Assembly: GCF_029269825.1 (NCBI RefSeq)
Contig: NZ_JARJHU010000003.1
Coordinates: 348,475 to 412,474, forward strand
Reading direction: 5' to 3'
Origin: Pedobacter sp. JY14-1
Lineage (GTDB): Bacteria; Bacteroidota; Bacteroidia; Sphingobacteriales; Sphingobacteriaceae
Length of the DNA stretch: 64,000 nucleotides
The notes beneath the pieces were generated by a model. That model did not search any database and was not told the origin of the DNA. It saw nothing but the letters and a program-made list of their open reading frames with translations. Below, in pieces: positions 25,453 through 34,342 of this stretch. The translations under genes were made by a program, and so were the position numbers. Position 1 is the stretch's first letter, and the number at the start of each line of letters is the position of its first letter.

Positions 25453-26295
25453 ATGAAGAAGATCATTTTATTTTTGTTTGCAGTACTGTTTGCAAGTGCA
25501 TTCAGTTCCTGTGTTGTCCTTTCTACAAAAAAGTATAAATCATTATTGTCCAAACAGGATTCCCTGGACAGGGGCTGGACGGCCTCGCAGGAAAAGAATG
25601 CGAGCCTGGAACAATTGATTGCGAGGCTGAGAAGAGATACAACCGGCTTAAGCAGTGCCCTGGCGGATCTGAAAGATCAATATGCCAAAATGGGGAATGA
25701 TTACAGTAAACTGAAGACAAACAGCTCTTCAGAAATCGACAAATTGAGCAGTGACCTGAAAAAACGTGAACAACGGTTGAAAGAGGTGGAGGAGATTTTA
25801 CGTAAGCGCGATGAGGCGACCAATCAGCTCAAGGAAAAATTGCAGCAGGCTCTGCTGGGCTTTACCAAGAGCGGGTTGAGTGTGGATATCCGCAATGGAA
25901 AGGTGTATGTTTCTCTTACAGATAAGTTACTGTTCCCCTCCGGAAGTATCATTATTGATGAAAAAGGAAAGCAGGCCCTGAGCCAGCTGGCAGATGTACT
26001 GAAACAGCAGCCTGAGATCAATATTGCGGTCGAAGGTCATACAGATTCTCAGAAGATTACCAATCTGGGGCAGATCAAAGACAACTGGGATCTGAGCGTA
26101 CTCAGGGCAACTTCTGTCGTGCGCTTTCTGACTGACGTGAGTAAAGTAGAAAGTGTACGTATGACCGCTACCGGCAAGGGCGAGTTTCAGCCGCTGGATT
26201 CCAATAGCTCTGCTGATGGCAGAAGCAGGAACAGGCGTATTGAGATCGTGCTTTCACCTAAGTTGGATGAGCTGTACGATCTGATCAAACAATAG
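25453..26295 (+). CDS. OmpA-family lipoprotein with coiled coil
   Basis: A 280-residue envelope protein. The signal ends in a lipobox FSSC (Cys20), so it should be lipid-anchored. Residues about 35-130 form a heptad-rich coiled coil (LSSDLKKREQRLKEVEEILRK). The C-terminal OmpA domain follows (about 150-265) with the peptidoglycan-binding pattern AVEGHTDSQ... NWDLSVLRATSVVRFL ... RSRNRRIEIVLSP; this binds diaminopimelate in peptidoglycan in known relatives. Likely links outer membrane and cell wall. A 6-bp hairpin without T-run lies upstream at 25402-25417. Confidence 0.9.
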   Translation: MKKIILFLFAVLFASAFSSCVVLSTKKYKSLLSKQDSLDRGWTASQEKNASLEQLIARLRRDTTGLSSALADLKDQYAKMGNDYSKLKTNSSSEIDKLSSDLKKREQRLKEVEEILRKRDEATNQLKEKLQQALLGFTKSGLSVDIRNGKVYVSLTDKLLFPSGSIIIDEKGKQALSQLADVLKQQPEINIAVEGHTDSQKITNLGQIKDNWDLSVLRATSVVRFLTDVSKVESVRMTATGKGEFQPLDSNSSADGRSRNRRIEIVLSPKLDELYDLIKQ

Positions 26296-26373
26296 CGTAT
26301 GCCTGCATAGAAAGTCTTTTGTTTTTTTAGAATAGGAGAATGCCCCTCTTATTTCCCCGAAATGACGGCTTGA

Positions 26374-26928
26374 CTAAAACGGACTGCTGAAATCTTTAAA
26401 GGCGGGCAGGACCAGGTCTTTTTCTGAAAGCAACAGCTCTTCAGGTGAGAGGTCGCTGTTCCAGTCGATACCCAGGTCGGGATCGTTCCAGATAACCCCG
26501 GTTTCGGATGCCTTATCGTAATAGTTAGTAACTTTATAGGTAAAGATGGTCTGGTCTTCAAGGGTCAGGAAACCATGCAAAAAACCTGGAGGTATCCATA
26601 ATTGCTTGTGGTTTTCTCCACTCAGCACAAGGCTGTAATATTGTCCGTAGGTAGCTGAGGCTTTGCGGATGTCAACGGCAACATCGAGTACGCTGCCGCT
26701 AATGACCCTTACGAGCTTGCCTTGTTCGAAGGGTTGGACCTGGGCATGCAGGCCGCGCAGGGCTCCTTTCTGGGAAAAAGACTGATTATCCTGCACAAAA
26801 GTGGTACTTATGCCTGCAGCGGCCAGTTGGCGCGCACTGAAGCTTTCGTAAAAGTAGCCGCGGCTGTCTTTCCAGACTTTGGGCTCGATGACCAGGAGGT
26901 CTTTGATCGGGGTTTCGGTAATGGTCAT
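26374..26928 (-). CDS. rfbC: dTDP-4-dehydrorhamnose 3,5-epimerase
   Basis: Cupin-fold epimerase of dTDP-L-rhamnose synthesis, cytoplasmic, 184 residues. The catalytic histidine is His61 in LRGLHAQ; the tyrosine region is VTNYYDKASE (Tyr136/137); the substrate loop YFYESFS and the signature QLWIPPGFLHGFLTL are intact. The other rhamnose genes (rfbA, rfbB, rfbD) are not in the window, so they must lie elsewhere. It is convergent to the OmpA lipoprotein gene across a 78-base gap and 3 bases downstream of the DUF4286 gene, whose transcript it probably shares. Confidence 0.95.
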   Translation of the reverse strand: MTITETPIKDLLVIEPKVWKDSRGYFYESFSARQLAAAGISTTFVQDNQSFSQKGALRGLHAQVQPFEQGKLVRVISGSVLDVAVDIRKASATYGQYYSLVLSGENHKQLWIPPGFLHGFLTLEDQTIFTYKVTNYYDKASETGVIWNDPDLGIDWNSDLSPEELLLSEKDLVLPAFKDFSSPF

Positions 26929-26931
26929 GGG

Positions 26932-27240
26932 TCAGGCGATATACTCCATTAAGGTTCTGAATGCCAGTGCACGTTGCTGGAATTTTTCTAAGGCTTCGGC
27001 TTGTAGCGCATGGGCATAGCTGTCCCGGTATTCCAGGTATTCTCCGATGTTTTCGGCAACATACTGAGCGCAGTAGGTAACGCCTTCATTAGGCGAGTCC
27101 AGCACGCGGAGTAAACGGTAGGACACGAACTTGCCCGTTTCCATAACTTTGGGAATGTGTTCTTCCTGCATCCATTGCAACCACTCTTCGGCGATGCTTT
27201 CCTCCAGGATTGAGGTAACGTTGTACAATAGCATGGGCAT
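26932..27240 (-). CDS. DUF4286 family protein
   Basis: A 102-residue soluble protein matching DUF4286, a small ferredoxin-like-fold family: starts LLYNVTSILEESIAEEWLQWMQEEHIPKVM, then FVSYRLLRVLDS and TYCAQYVAE. No catalytic residues are known for the family. It lies between the TPR gene and rfbC on the reverse strand with gaps of 11 and 3 bases. Confidence 0.8.
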   Translation of the reverse strand: MPMLLYNVTSILEESIAEEWLQWMQEEHIPKVMETGKFVSYRLLRVLDSPNEGVTYCAQYVAENIGEYLEYRDSYAHALQAEALEKFQQRALAFRTLMEYIA

Positions 27241-27251
27241 AAAGATAGGAA

Positions 27252-29060
27252 CTATGAGCCAATATTGTCGCCTCTAAGTTTTCGAAAGCGTTTTCTGGCC
27301 TCTGCAGCAAACATGCTGCCGGGATGCTCAGTGATGATCTGCTGGTAAAGTACCTGGGCCTGGGCCGTGTCTTTCAGCTCGTTTTCGTAAAGGCCGGCCA
27401 GGGTAAACAGCGCGTCGTCCATCCAGATGCTGCCAGGCTGCCCGGAGATCAGTTCTTTTAGGACTTTTATGGCATGGTCAGTGTCCTTCATCTGCAGGTA
27501 TACTTTACATTTCGACATCATAATGTCGTCTGCAAGGCTGTTGCCCGGATAGGCGACAGGAATGCTGTCAAGTTTGGCCAGTGTTTGTGCGTAGCGGTGC
27601 CGGAACAGGAGCAGTTCGGCATCTGCATACATCTTCAGGGCGTTGCTATCTGCCGGGGTTTGCAGGTTATCAGAGATCAGAAGGCTGAGATTGAGGGCAT
27701 CATTGGCGATAAGCTGCGACGTGGAGGCTTTCAAAATATCAGCCTGTGACTTGGCATACTGAAAGTTGCCCTGGTAAAAGGACAATTTTGCGGCGCGGTA
27801 ATGGGCCTCATTCCCTGTAGGCTGGCCTTCAAACTGTTTAGCGACTTGTTCATAGATGAGAAAGGCTTCCCAGGGCTGCTGTGTCAGGATATAAATATCA
27901 CCCAGATCAAGCTTGATCTGTCCTGATTCTGAGGTTGATACACCGGGCACCTCCAGGGCACTTTCCAGTGATCTTTCGGCCTTGTCGAATTCACCCAGAT
28001 AATAGCCCTGCAGCCTGGCCAGTTTTCTGATGGCGTAGACGGTATTGGGTGTTTTGCCGTATTCTGCCAGAATGGTCTCATATTCTGCGGCAAGCGCTGC
28101 GATAGCGGCCTTGTCATACTGGTCTCCGATGACCATCTGATATCTTGCCTCTACCAGTTCTACCCGGGCCGGCAGGTACCAGGCATTGTCTTTACCTTTG
28201 CTTAGGAGGTACTCATAGGCTTTGATAGCCACGGCATAAGCCTTATTGGCAAGGAAGGTGCCTGCTGTATTAAAAAGAATGCCTCCATCGTCTTTTATGC
28301 GTTTGTCCTGGGCGATGAGCTGCCGCAGTGCCATTTCATACTGCTGCTGCTGAAGGTACCCCCAGATGAGCAGTTTGCTGTAAGTCTCGGTTTGCGGTTC
28401 TTTCTGAATTTTTTTGAGCAGTGCACCCTGCAGTAACTGGTAGTCGGCATTGTCCTCAAAGACCGAAGCCAATACGGTTTCTGCCTGCAGCAGCAATTCC
28501 GGCTCGCTGCCTAAGGCAGTGATATATTCCTGGATGAGCATTTGCTTATCCTTTTTAAAACGGTATATGCTGAGGAGTTCATAAGTGAAGCGTTTTTCAT
28601 CTTTAAGCAGCTTCCGCCCTTGCAGAAAGGTTGTGATGGCCAGGTCATAAGCCTGAAAGCCATAAAAGAGATTGGCGAGTTCCCTGATTTTAAATTCCTC
28701 GGCAGGCAGTTCATTAATGGTACTCAAAAACTGCCTGGTGGCCTGCTCTGCCTGTCCTTTTTCCTGGTAAAGTCTGCCCAATGCGAGGCTGTAATGAAAA
28801 TTCTTTGGGTTTTGCCTGGCCAGCTTGGTGGTTATTTTTTCGGCCTCGTCCAGGCGTTTCAGCCGAATCAGGGAATTGTACCAGAAATCGAAATAAGTAT
28901 CGTTCTTGGTGTTGCTGAAGAGTCTGCTGAAGATTTCTGCCGCCTGTTCATACTGTCCCTGTTGATAATACTGAAAACCAAGTGCATCATCTATGCCTTG
29001 TTGCGATCTGGAATACAGACAACTGAACAGCAGCAAGAGGAAGAGGATGTTTTTCTTCAT
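27252..29060 (-). CDS. Secreted tetratricopeptide-repeat protein
   Basis: About 602 residues from ATG at 29060, chosen because it opens a signal peptide (MKKNILFLLLLFSCLYSRSQ); an ATG nine codons earlier would put polar residues before it. The body is almost wholly TPR-like helical repeats, for example ALGFQYYQQGQYEQAAEIFSR, HYSLALGRLYQEKGQAEQA and DALFTLAGLYENELKDTAQA near the C-terminus. Such periplasmic TPR proteins act as scaffolds; no partner can be named. The start is 61 bases from the divergent S9-like operon. Confidence 0.85.
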   Translation of the reverse strand: MKKNILFLLLLFSCLYSRSQQGIDDALGFQYYQQGQYEQAAEIFSRLFSNTKNDTYFDFWYNSLIRLKRLDEAEKITTKLARQNPKNFHYSLALGRLYQEKGQAEQATRQFLSTINELPAEEFKIRELANLFYGFQAYDLAITTFLQGRKLLKDEKRFTYELLSIYRFKKDKQMLIQEYITALGSEPELLLQAETVLASVFEDNADYQLLQGALLKKIQKEPQTETYSKLLIWGYLQQQQYEMALRQLIAQDKRIKDDGGILFNTAGTFLANKAYAVAIKAYEYLLSKGKDNAWYLPARVELVEARYQMVIGDQYDKAAIAALAAEYETILAEYGKTPNTVYAIRKLARLQGYYLGEFDKAERSLESALEVPGVSTSESGQIKLDLGDIYILTQQPWEAFLIYEQVAKQFEGQPTGNEAHYRAAKLSFYQGNFQYAKSQADILKASTSQLIANDALNLSLLISDNLQTPADSNALKMYADAELLLFRHRYAQTLAKLDSIPVAYPGNSLADDIMMSKCKVYLQMKDTDHAIKVLKELISGQPGSIWMDDALFTLAGLYENELKDTAQAQVLYQQIITEHPGSMFAAEARKRFRKLRGDNIGS

Positions 29061-29124
29061 AAGCCTAAAGTACACATTCAGTAACAATATTGGTGGATAA
29101 TGTTCACACTTAGACCCTGTTGTG

Positions 29125-29132
29125 TAGCTTTG
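29125..29132 (+). promoter_or_regulatory. Possible -7 box for the S9-like/HK/RR operon
   Basis: TAGCTTTG matches TAnnTTTG and lies 16 bases before the ATG at 29149. No convincing -33 element is present at the expected distance. Confidence 0.3.
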
Positions 29133-29148
29133 CAGGAAGAAATAAAAT

Positions 29149-31038
29149 ATGACTGGTTACCTGCGCTGCTTTCTGTTACTCCTGCTTGTTTTTGCGGCTT
29201 CCTGCCGGCAGGACAAGGCCAGACTGCTGCCAGTGGATGCTTTCTTCAAATCACAGGATAAGATTGCTTACCGGTTATCTCCTGATGGCGAGCATTTGTC
29301 TTATCTGAAACTGGAGGGAAAGAGTCAAAACCTCTACATTGAGGAGATCGCTACCGGAAAGCCAAGGAAGATCACGAGTCTTGAGGAGAGGAACATTGTC
29401 TTTTATCTTTGGGTCAGCAACAGCGAACTGGTGTATTATAAAGAGTTTGATGCGGAGAGGCGGCGGGCTGATATGTTCATCATCAACAAAGATGGCAGTA
29501 ATGAACGGCAGCTGACCAATAACGAAAAGAGCAGGATCAAGATACTTGAAGATCAGCTGATCGATGACCGTTACCTGCTGGTGTCGTCCAATAAACGGGA
29601 TTCGACCGTATTTGATGTGTACCGGCTCAATGTACGTAATGGCAACATGGAAATGGCTGCGCGCAACCCTGGAAACATAACCGACTGGATCACGGATGCT
29701 GAAGGTAAGCTGAGGCTGGCAATCAGCAGCGACGGGGTGAACCAGACCCTGCTGTACCGTGAAAACGAAAGCCGGTCCTTTAAGCCGGTCTTCACCAATA
29801 ATTTTCAGACGACATTCCGGCCGGTGGCCTTTGTGCCGGGACAGCCTGGCTCTGTTTATGCGATCTCCAATATTAACAGGGATAAATCTGCACTGGTACA
29901 GGTGGACTGCAATACGGGCAGGGAGCAAAAGGTATTGTTCAGTAATCCTAAGTTAAATGTTACTGAGGCTCAGTACTCTAAGCGGAAAAAGCGCATTTCA
30001 TTTGTTGTTTATGAAACCTGGAAAAAAGAAAAGTACTTCCTGGACGACTCGGTAAAACACCTATACCATAATCTGGACAGTCTGCTGCCTAAAACGGAAT
30101 GTCGTGTATTTGAGCGTGACCGGGCAGAGTCGGTATTTATCGTCAGGACTTTTACAGACCGTAATCCCGGATCTTATTACCTTTATTTTGAGAAGGCCCG
30201 GCGTCTGCGTAAACTAAGTGATTTTAACTCTGCTATACGTGAAGAGGAAATGTGTGAAATGAGGCCGGTCACTTTCGCAACCCGTGACAGTCTTCAGTTA
30301 CAGGGCTATGTAACCTTGCCGCGTGGCAGAAAGCCCGAAAAGCTGCCGGTTGTAGTGCTGTTGCATGATGGACCTTTCGGGCGGGATCTCTGGGGTTATA
30401 ATCCTGAGGTGCAATTCCTGGCCAACAGGGGATATGCGGTGTTTCAGATCAATTATCGTGGTTCCACAGGTTATGGCAAGGCTTTTGGTGCCGCGGGTTT
30501 TAAGCAATGGGGCTGCAAGGTACAGCACGACATCAATGACGGAGTGCAGTGGCTCATCGGTCAGAAGATCGCTGATCCGAAAAGGATCGGGGTCTATGGT
30601 ACTGGTTTCGGGGGCTTCATTGCGCTGAGTGGTTTATCATCCGGTAAGGGTACCTATGCCTGTGCCGCTGTCAATTCAGGAGTCATCAATTTATTTACAT
30701 ACCTGAAGTCTATTCCGCCATTTCTGAAACCCAACCTGCAGATGTTCTATGAGATCATTGGCGATCCGGTGACCGATGCGGACCGGATGAAACAGACTTC
30801 GCCACTTTTCCAGACGGATAAGATCAATGCACCGCTGTTTGTCGCCCAAGATGTCAAAGATCCCAATGTCAATTTAGGGGAAACGATACAGTTTGTCAAA
30901 AACCTGCAGAAGAGGGGCGTTGCCGTGACCTACCTGGAGAACGAGGGTAACCCTGTTTTCGGCAAGAACGAAGAGAACCGCAGGAAATTCTATACGGCAC
31001 TGGAAGCTTTCCTGGAAATAAACCTGAATAAGAAATAA
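29149..31038 (+). CDS. S9 prolyl-oligopeptidase-like lipoprotein, catalytic Ser and His lost
   Basis: A 629-residue exported protein with the layout of S9C peptidases: lipoprotein signal (lipobox AASC at about residue 19), a beta-propeller-like N-domain (to about 370) and a C-terminal alpha/beta-hydrolase domain. The nucleophile elbow, normally GxSYGGY, reads GTGFGGF, with Gly486 at the serine position; the usual EGHGF histidine region reads EGNPVF with Asn601. Only the triad aspartate (Asp571 in KDPNV) remains. The fold is otherwise well kept, so it is probably an intact pseudoenzyme. It is followed after 9 bases by a histidine kinase gene and a response regulator gene. Confidence 0.85.
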   Translation: MTGYLRCFLLLLLVFAASCRQDKARLLPVDAFFKSQDKIAYRLSPDGEHLSYLKLEGKSQNLYIEEIATGKPRKITSLEERNIVFYLWVSNSELVYYKEFDAERRRADMFIINKDGSNERQLTNNEKSRIKILEDQLIDDRYLLVSSNKRDSTVFDVYRLNVRNGNMEMAARNPGNITDWITDAEGKLRLAISSDGVNQTLLYRENESRSFKPVFTNNFQTTFRPVAFVPGQPGSVYAISNINRDKSALVQVDCNTGREQKVLFSNPKLNVTEAQYSKRKKRISFVVYETWKKEKYFLDDSVKHLYHNLDSLLPKTECRVFERDRAESVFIVRTFTDRNPGSYYLYFEKARRLRKLSDFNSAIREEEMCEMRPVTFATRDSLQLQGYVTLPRGRKPEKLPVVVLLHDGPFGRDLWGYNPEVQFLANRGYAVFQINYRGSTGYGKAFGAAGFKQWGCKVQHDINDGVQWLIGQKIADPKRIGVYGTGFGGFIALSGLSSGKGTYACAAVNSGVINLFTYLKSIPPFLKPNLQMFYEIIGDPVTDADRMKQTSPLFQTDKINAPLFVAQDVKDPNVNLGETIQFVKNLQKRGVAVTYLENEGNPVFGKNEENRRKFYTALEAFLEINLNKK

Positions 31039-31047
31039 GTAGCGGCT

Positions 31048-32718
31048 ATGGCGGCAAAGGATCTGAAGACGGGCTATAGGAAAAATTTTTCCCTGATCAT
31101 TACCTTCATTATCCTGATGTCGGTACTCTTTCTGCTTTCGCTCGCCCTTGCTTACCGCTTCAGTACAAAGTTTATTGAAAATGAATTTGTCTCGGAGAAG
31201 GTAAATGTACTTGAACAGAGTATCAGGCCTTATAATGATTTCTTTCAGAAGAAGCTGCCCGAGGTTTCTTACTATAACGGTTATCTTGATTCTGCTACCG
31301 CCGGGAGCTTTGCGGATACACTGCTGATGCAGTACCCCTTTGTCTCTAAAGTGATCTTTTACGATTCGGAGGTACGGAACACACCTGTAGCTGACGGACT
31401 CAACACGGGCAGGTTTTCATTTGGTCCTAAAAGCATCTATCAGTTCGGGCCGCTTGTACCACTGGACTCGGTGAAGCTTTTCTCACGGGAGCGGCCACGA
31501 AACTTCGTCATCGGTGATGATTTTAATGCGCTGGCCATTAAGCTGGTGAGTTATATTGAAACCCTGGATACCAGTAAAACACCCAGTCAGGAAGAACTGT
31601 TCAGCAACTTCAGTAATATTAGATCGAACAAGATCACCTATCTCAATATTCCCCGTATCGAGGATCTGAAAACTTATAAGACGATGATCAGGCGCGAACT
31701 GAAGTCAATGCCGGTGTACCAGCAGGACATGATGACTTTCCAGCTTGACCCGGGCAAAATACGCATCATTAATTCCAGGCCCCTGCTGTATCAGAACATC
31801 CGCATTGAACCGGTCACCTATGATCCGCTGACCCTTTCCGAAGCCTACCTGACAACGGAAATTACTTTGCCCGGCCCTTTTTCAGACTATAAGCTTTACT
31901 TTGTTTCTTCGCGGTCTTTCATTGACCGGGAAATACTCAGTTATTTCCTGCCGGTTGCTACCGGTATCCTGGTGTTTTACGGTATTGTCGTGCTGGTGGC
32001 TTTTCTGATTTACCGGAACCTGAACATCAATCAGAAGATGTTCAAGCTACAGTATGATTTTATGAACAACCTGACCCATGAGTTTAAGACGCCTGTGAGT
32101 GTCATTAAGATTGCGGGGAATAATATCAGGAGTGCAGGCAGCCTTTCACAGAAGGAACTGAGTACTTATGGGAAGATACTGGATGAGGAAGCCGATAAGC
32201 TCAATGGCCTGATGAATAAACTGCTCGCCTTTACCCAGATCGAAAACAAGTCCATTGAGCTGAACAGGGACCGTGTGGATATAGATGAGTTCCTGTCGGG
32301 CACGGTCGATACGCACAGGCTGAAACATCCTGATTTCGATTTTACCTATGAAGTCCAGGGTTTCAGCAGCTTTGTTACCGATCCTGTATTACTGGGCAGC
32401 CTTTTTGACAACCTGGCCGAAAACGCTTATAAATATTCTCCTGCCCATCGTAAAAAACTGCATGTTGCTGCTAAGCTGATCAAGGGTAAGGTCGTATTCC
32501 ATTTTACTGATCAGGGTATCGGTATCCCGGCATCGGAATTGGGGAATATCTTCAAGAAATTCTTCCGTGTACAAAACCAATACAACCAAAACGGCAGCGT
32601 GGGCCTTGGCTTGGCTTTCTGTAAGGAAGTCGTTAACTTTATGGAGGGTGAGATCACGGTAAGAAGTAAAGTGGATAAGGGCACCGAATTTAAAATCGTA
32701 TTACCATTTAATGATTGA
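31048..32718 (+). CDS. Sensor histidine kinase
   Basis: A 556-residue membrane histidine kinase. Topology: helix at about 14-36, a large periplasmic sensor region (about 37-300) with no recognised named domain, second helix about 305-330, then HisKA with the phosphorylated His in NNLTHEFKTPVSV (about residue 344) and the ATPase domain with N box DNLAENAYKYS (about 453), G1 FTDQGIGIP (about 487) and G2 GSVGLGLAF (about 517). All catalytic boxes look intact. It overlaps nothing but is followed 2 bases later by its response regulator, and preceded 9 bases earlier by the S9-like lipoprotein. Confidence 0.93.
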   Translation: MAAKDLKTGYRKNFSLIITFIILMSVLFLLSLALAYRFSTKFIENEFVSEKVNVLEQSIRPYNDFFQKKLPEVSYYNGYLDSATAGSFADTLLMQYPFVSKVIFYDSEVRNTPVADGLNTGRFSFGPKSIYQFGPLVPLDSVKLFSRERPRNFVIGDDFNALAIKLVSYIETLDTSKTPSQEELFSNFSNIRSNKITYLNIPRIEDLKTYKTMIRRELKSMPVYQQDMMTFQLDPGKIRIINSRPLLYQNIRIEPVTYDPLTLSEAYLTTEITLPGPFSDYKLYFVSSRSFIDREILSYFLPVATGILVFYGIVVLVAFLIYRNLNINQKMFKLQYDFMNNLTHEFKTPVSVIKIAGNNIRSAGSLSQKELSTYGKILDEEADKLNGLMNKLLAFTQIENKSIELNRDRVDIDEFLSGTVDTHRLKHPDFDFTYEVQGFSSFVTDPVLLGSLFDNLAENAYKYSPAHRKKLHVAAKLIKGKVVFHFTDQGIGIPASELGNIFKKFFRVQNQYNQNGSVGLGLAFCKEVVNFMEGEITVRSKVDKGTEFKIVLPFND

Positions 32719-32720
32719 AT

Positions 32721-33413
32721 ATGTCTAAGGGAATTAAAATACTGATCGTGGAAGATGATGAGAACCTGCGTTTTCTGGTTGTACACCGCCTGAATGCTGA
32801 GGGCTATGAGGTGCTGGAAGCGGGCGACGGGGAAGCCGGAGAGCGTATGATCCTGGGAGAGAAGCCGGATATCGTATTACTGGACTGGATGTTGCCTGGA
32901 AAGCAGGGATCAGAGGTTTGTGCGCATGTACGGGCGCAGGGCTTCGACAACCTGATCATTATGATGACGGCCAAGGCCCAGGATGTAGACAAGATCGATG
33001 CGTATAATTTCGGCGTATCCGACTATGTGACCAAGCCTTTTAATATGGATGTGCTGGTAGCCATGCTTGACAATAAAGTGAAGTTCCTGCTCAATAATGA
33101 CCGTTCGGAGATCCATCGTTTCGGGGATATGGAGCACCACCCTAATGTACATACCTTATTTAAGAACGGCAGAAAGATAGAGCTGACGATACTGGAGAAC
33201 AGGATACTGCTGTACTTTCTGCGAAACCCGCATAAGGTCATTAACAGAGATGAACTGATGCTGGTGGTGTGGGGCTATAATTCCGATGTCAATACGCGCA
33301 CGCTGGATATGCATATTGTCAGGTTGCGGAAAAAGATTGAGTCTAACCCGGATAACCCACAACTGCTGCAGACTGTACGTGGCGTAGGCTACCGGTTTAA
33401 TCCTGGTTCCTGA
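32721..33413 (+). CDS. OmpR/PhoB-family response regulator
   Basis: A 230-residue DNA-binding response regulator. The receiver domain begins IKILIVEDDENLRFLV; the phosphoacceptor Asp is in IVLLDWMLPG (about residue 53) and the conserved Lys in VTKPFN (about 104). The C-terminal winged helix (about 130-230) shows LTILENRILLYFLRNPHKVINRDEL and DVNTRTLDMHIVRLRKKIE, typical of the OmpR class. ATG at 32721 is preferred to a TTG six bases upstream that overlaps the kinase stop. It is the obvious partner of the preceding kinase; targets unknown. Confidence 0.94.
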   Translation: MSKGIKILIVEDDENLRFLVVHRLNAEGYEVLEAGDGEAGERMILGEKPDIVLLDWMLPGKQGSEVCAHVRAQGFDNLIIMMTAKAQDVDKIDAYNFGVSDYVTKPFNMDVLVAMLDNKVKFLLNNDRSEIHRFGDMEHHPNVHTLFKNGRKIELTILENRILLYFLRNPHKVINRDELMLVVWGYNSDVNTRTLDMHIVRLRKKIESNPDNPQLLQTVRGVGYRFNPGS

Positions 33414-33417
33414 GAAA

Positions 33418-34323
33418 TTATACACCCAGCATACAAAGCAGGGGTGTGATACCCGAAGCGACAAGCAATGCGATATATTGAAGCAGCATAGTACCATCCA
33501 GGTATAGAAAATAGTAATATTCATCTTTCCTGATCTCTGATTTGAAGATGAGCCAGCCGGTGAGCAAAAGGGTAAGGCCCAGGCCGATGATGTCTGGAAC
33601 CGCGGCTTGGTCAAAAAGGATGAGCAGCAGCAGATACAGGAGTAGCAGAAACTGGCAGAAGATGTATGCCTTGCGTTCTCCGAGCATGACCGGAATCGTC
33701 TTTAGCGCATAAAGCTTGTCCTGGAACAGGTCTCTGATGTCGAAGGGCACCGTAATGGCCGCAACGAATAGGAAGCGTTTGAATACGAGTAATAATGTTT
33801 CTGCTGAAGAGATATTGACCTGGTGGTTGCGTTCCAGCTCTACGATGGGCAGCAGTACGCAGCTTACTGCCCAGATCAGCGCAATGAGGAAGAGTTTTAT
33901 ACCCGGGATATTGCGCAGGCCGATCTTCTGCTGGTTGAGCACCAGAAAGGGCATATTATAACCTACTGCCAGCAAACCTGTAAAGAGCATCAGCATTTTA
34001 GACTCGATGCTCAGGTACCATAGGCCAAGAGGGATGAGACAGAGCACTGAGATCATGGTCATGGAAATGATCATCCTGTGGTGGGAAAAGATCCATCTGA
34101 CCCTGACGTACGGTGACTTTTCGGGAGCGGCTGGTTTGGACAGCAGCATGGCGAAGTTATAAAGGGCAAGTGTAGAGAAAAAAAGGAAAGCCAGCACATA
34201 TTTGTCTGCCGGCATTTTGAGCAGATGATAAGTCACCATTCCCTGGGCGACTGCACACAAGGCGATGAACACATTACTGAATAGCAGGAAGTCAAGAACA
34301 GAAAGGGAGATTCGCTTTATCAT
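33418..34323 (-). CDS. UbiA-prenyltransferase-like membrane protein
   Basis: A 301-residue protein with eight or nine hydrophobic helices. The second aspartate-rich loop of the UbiA superfamily is present (FDIRDLFQDKLYALKTIPVMLGERKA, about residues 196-221), but the first NDxxDxxxD motif is not recognisable; the matching place reads LYNFAMLLSK. This pattern is common in an uncharacterised Bacteroidota branch, so activity as a prenyltransferase is uncertain. Convergent with the response regulator across 4 bases and 19 bases from the metallophosphoesterase stop-to-start junction. Confidence 0.7.
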   Translation of the reverse strand: MIKRISLSVLDFLLFSNVFIALCAVAQGMVTYHLLKMPADKYVLAFLFFSTLALYNFAMLLSKPAAPEKSPYVRVRWIFSHHRMIISMTMISVLCLIPLGLWYLSIESKMLMLFTGLLAVGYNMPFLVLNQQKIGLRNIPGIKLFLIALIWAVSCVLLPIVELERNHQVNISSAETLLLVFKRFLFVAAITVPFDIRDLFQDKLYALKTIPVMLGERKAYIFCQFLLLLYLLLLILFDQAAVPDIIGLGLTLLLTGWLIFKSEIRKDEYYYFLYLDGTMLLQYIALLVASGITPLLCMLGV

Positions 34324-34342
34324 CTGCTTTGAAACAGGGAAA

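Noticed and set aside
26296..26373. T-rich gap between convergent OmpA and rfbC genes as a bidirectional terminator
   Set aside because: There is a T-run (CTTTTGTTTTTTTA) but no adjoining stem that I can pair.
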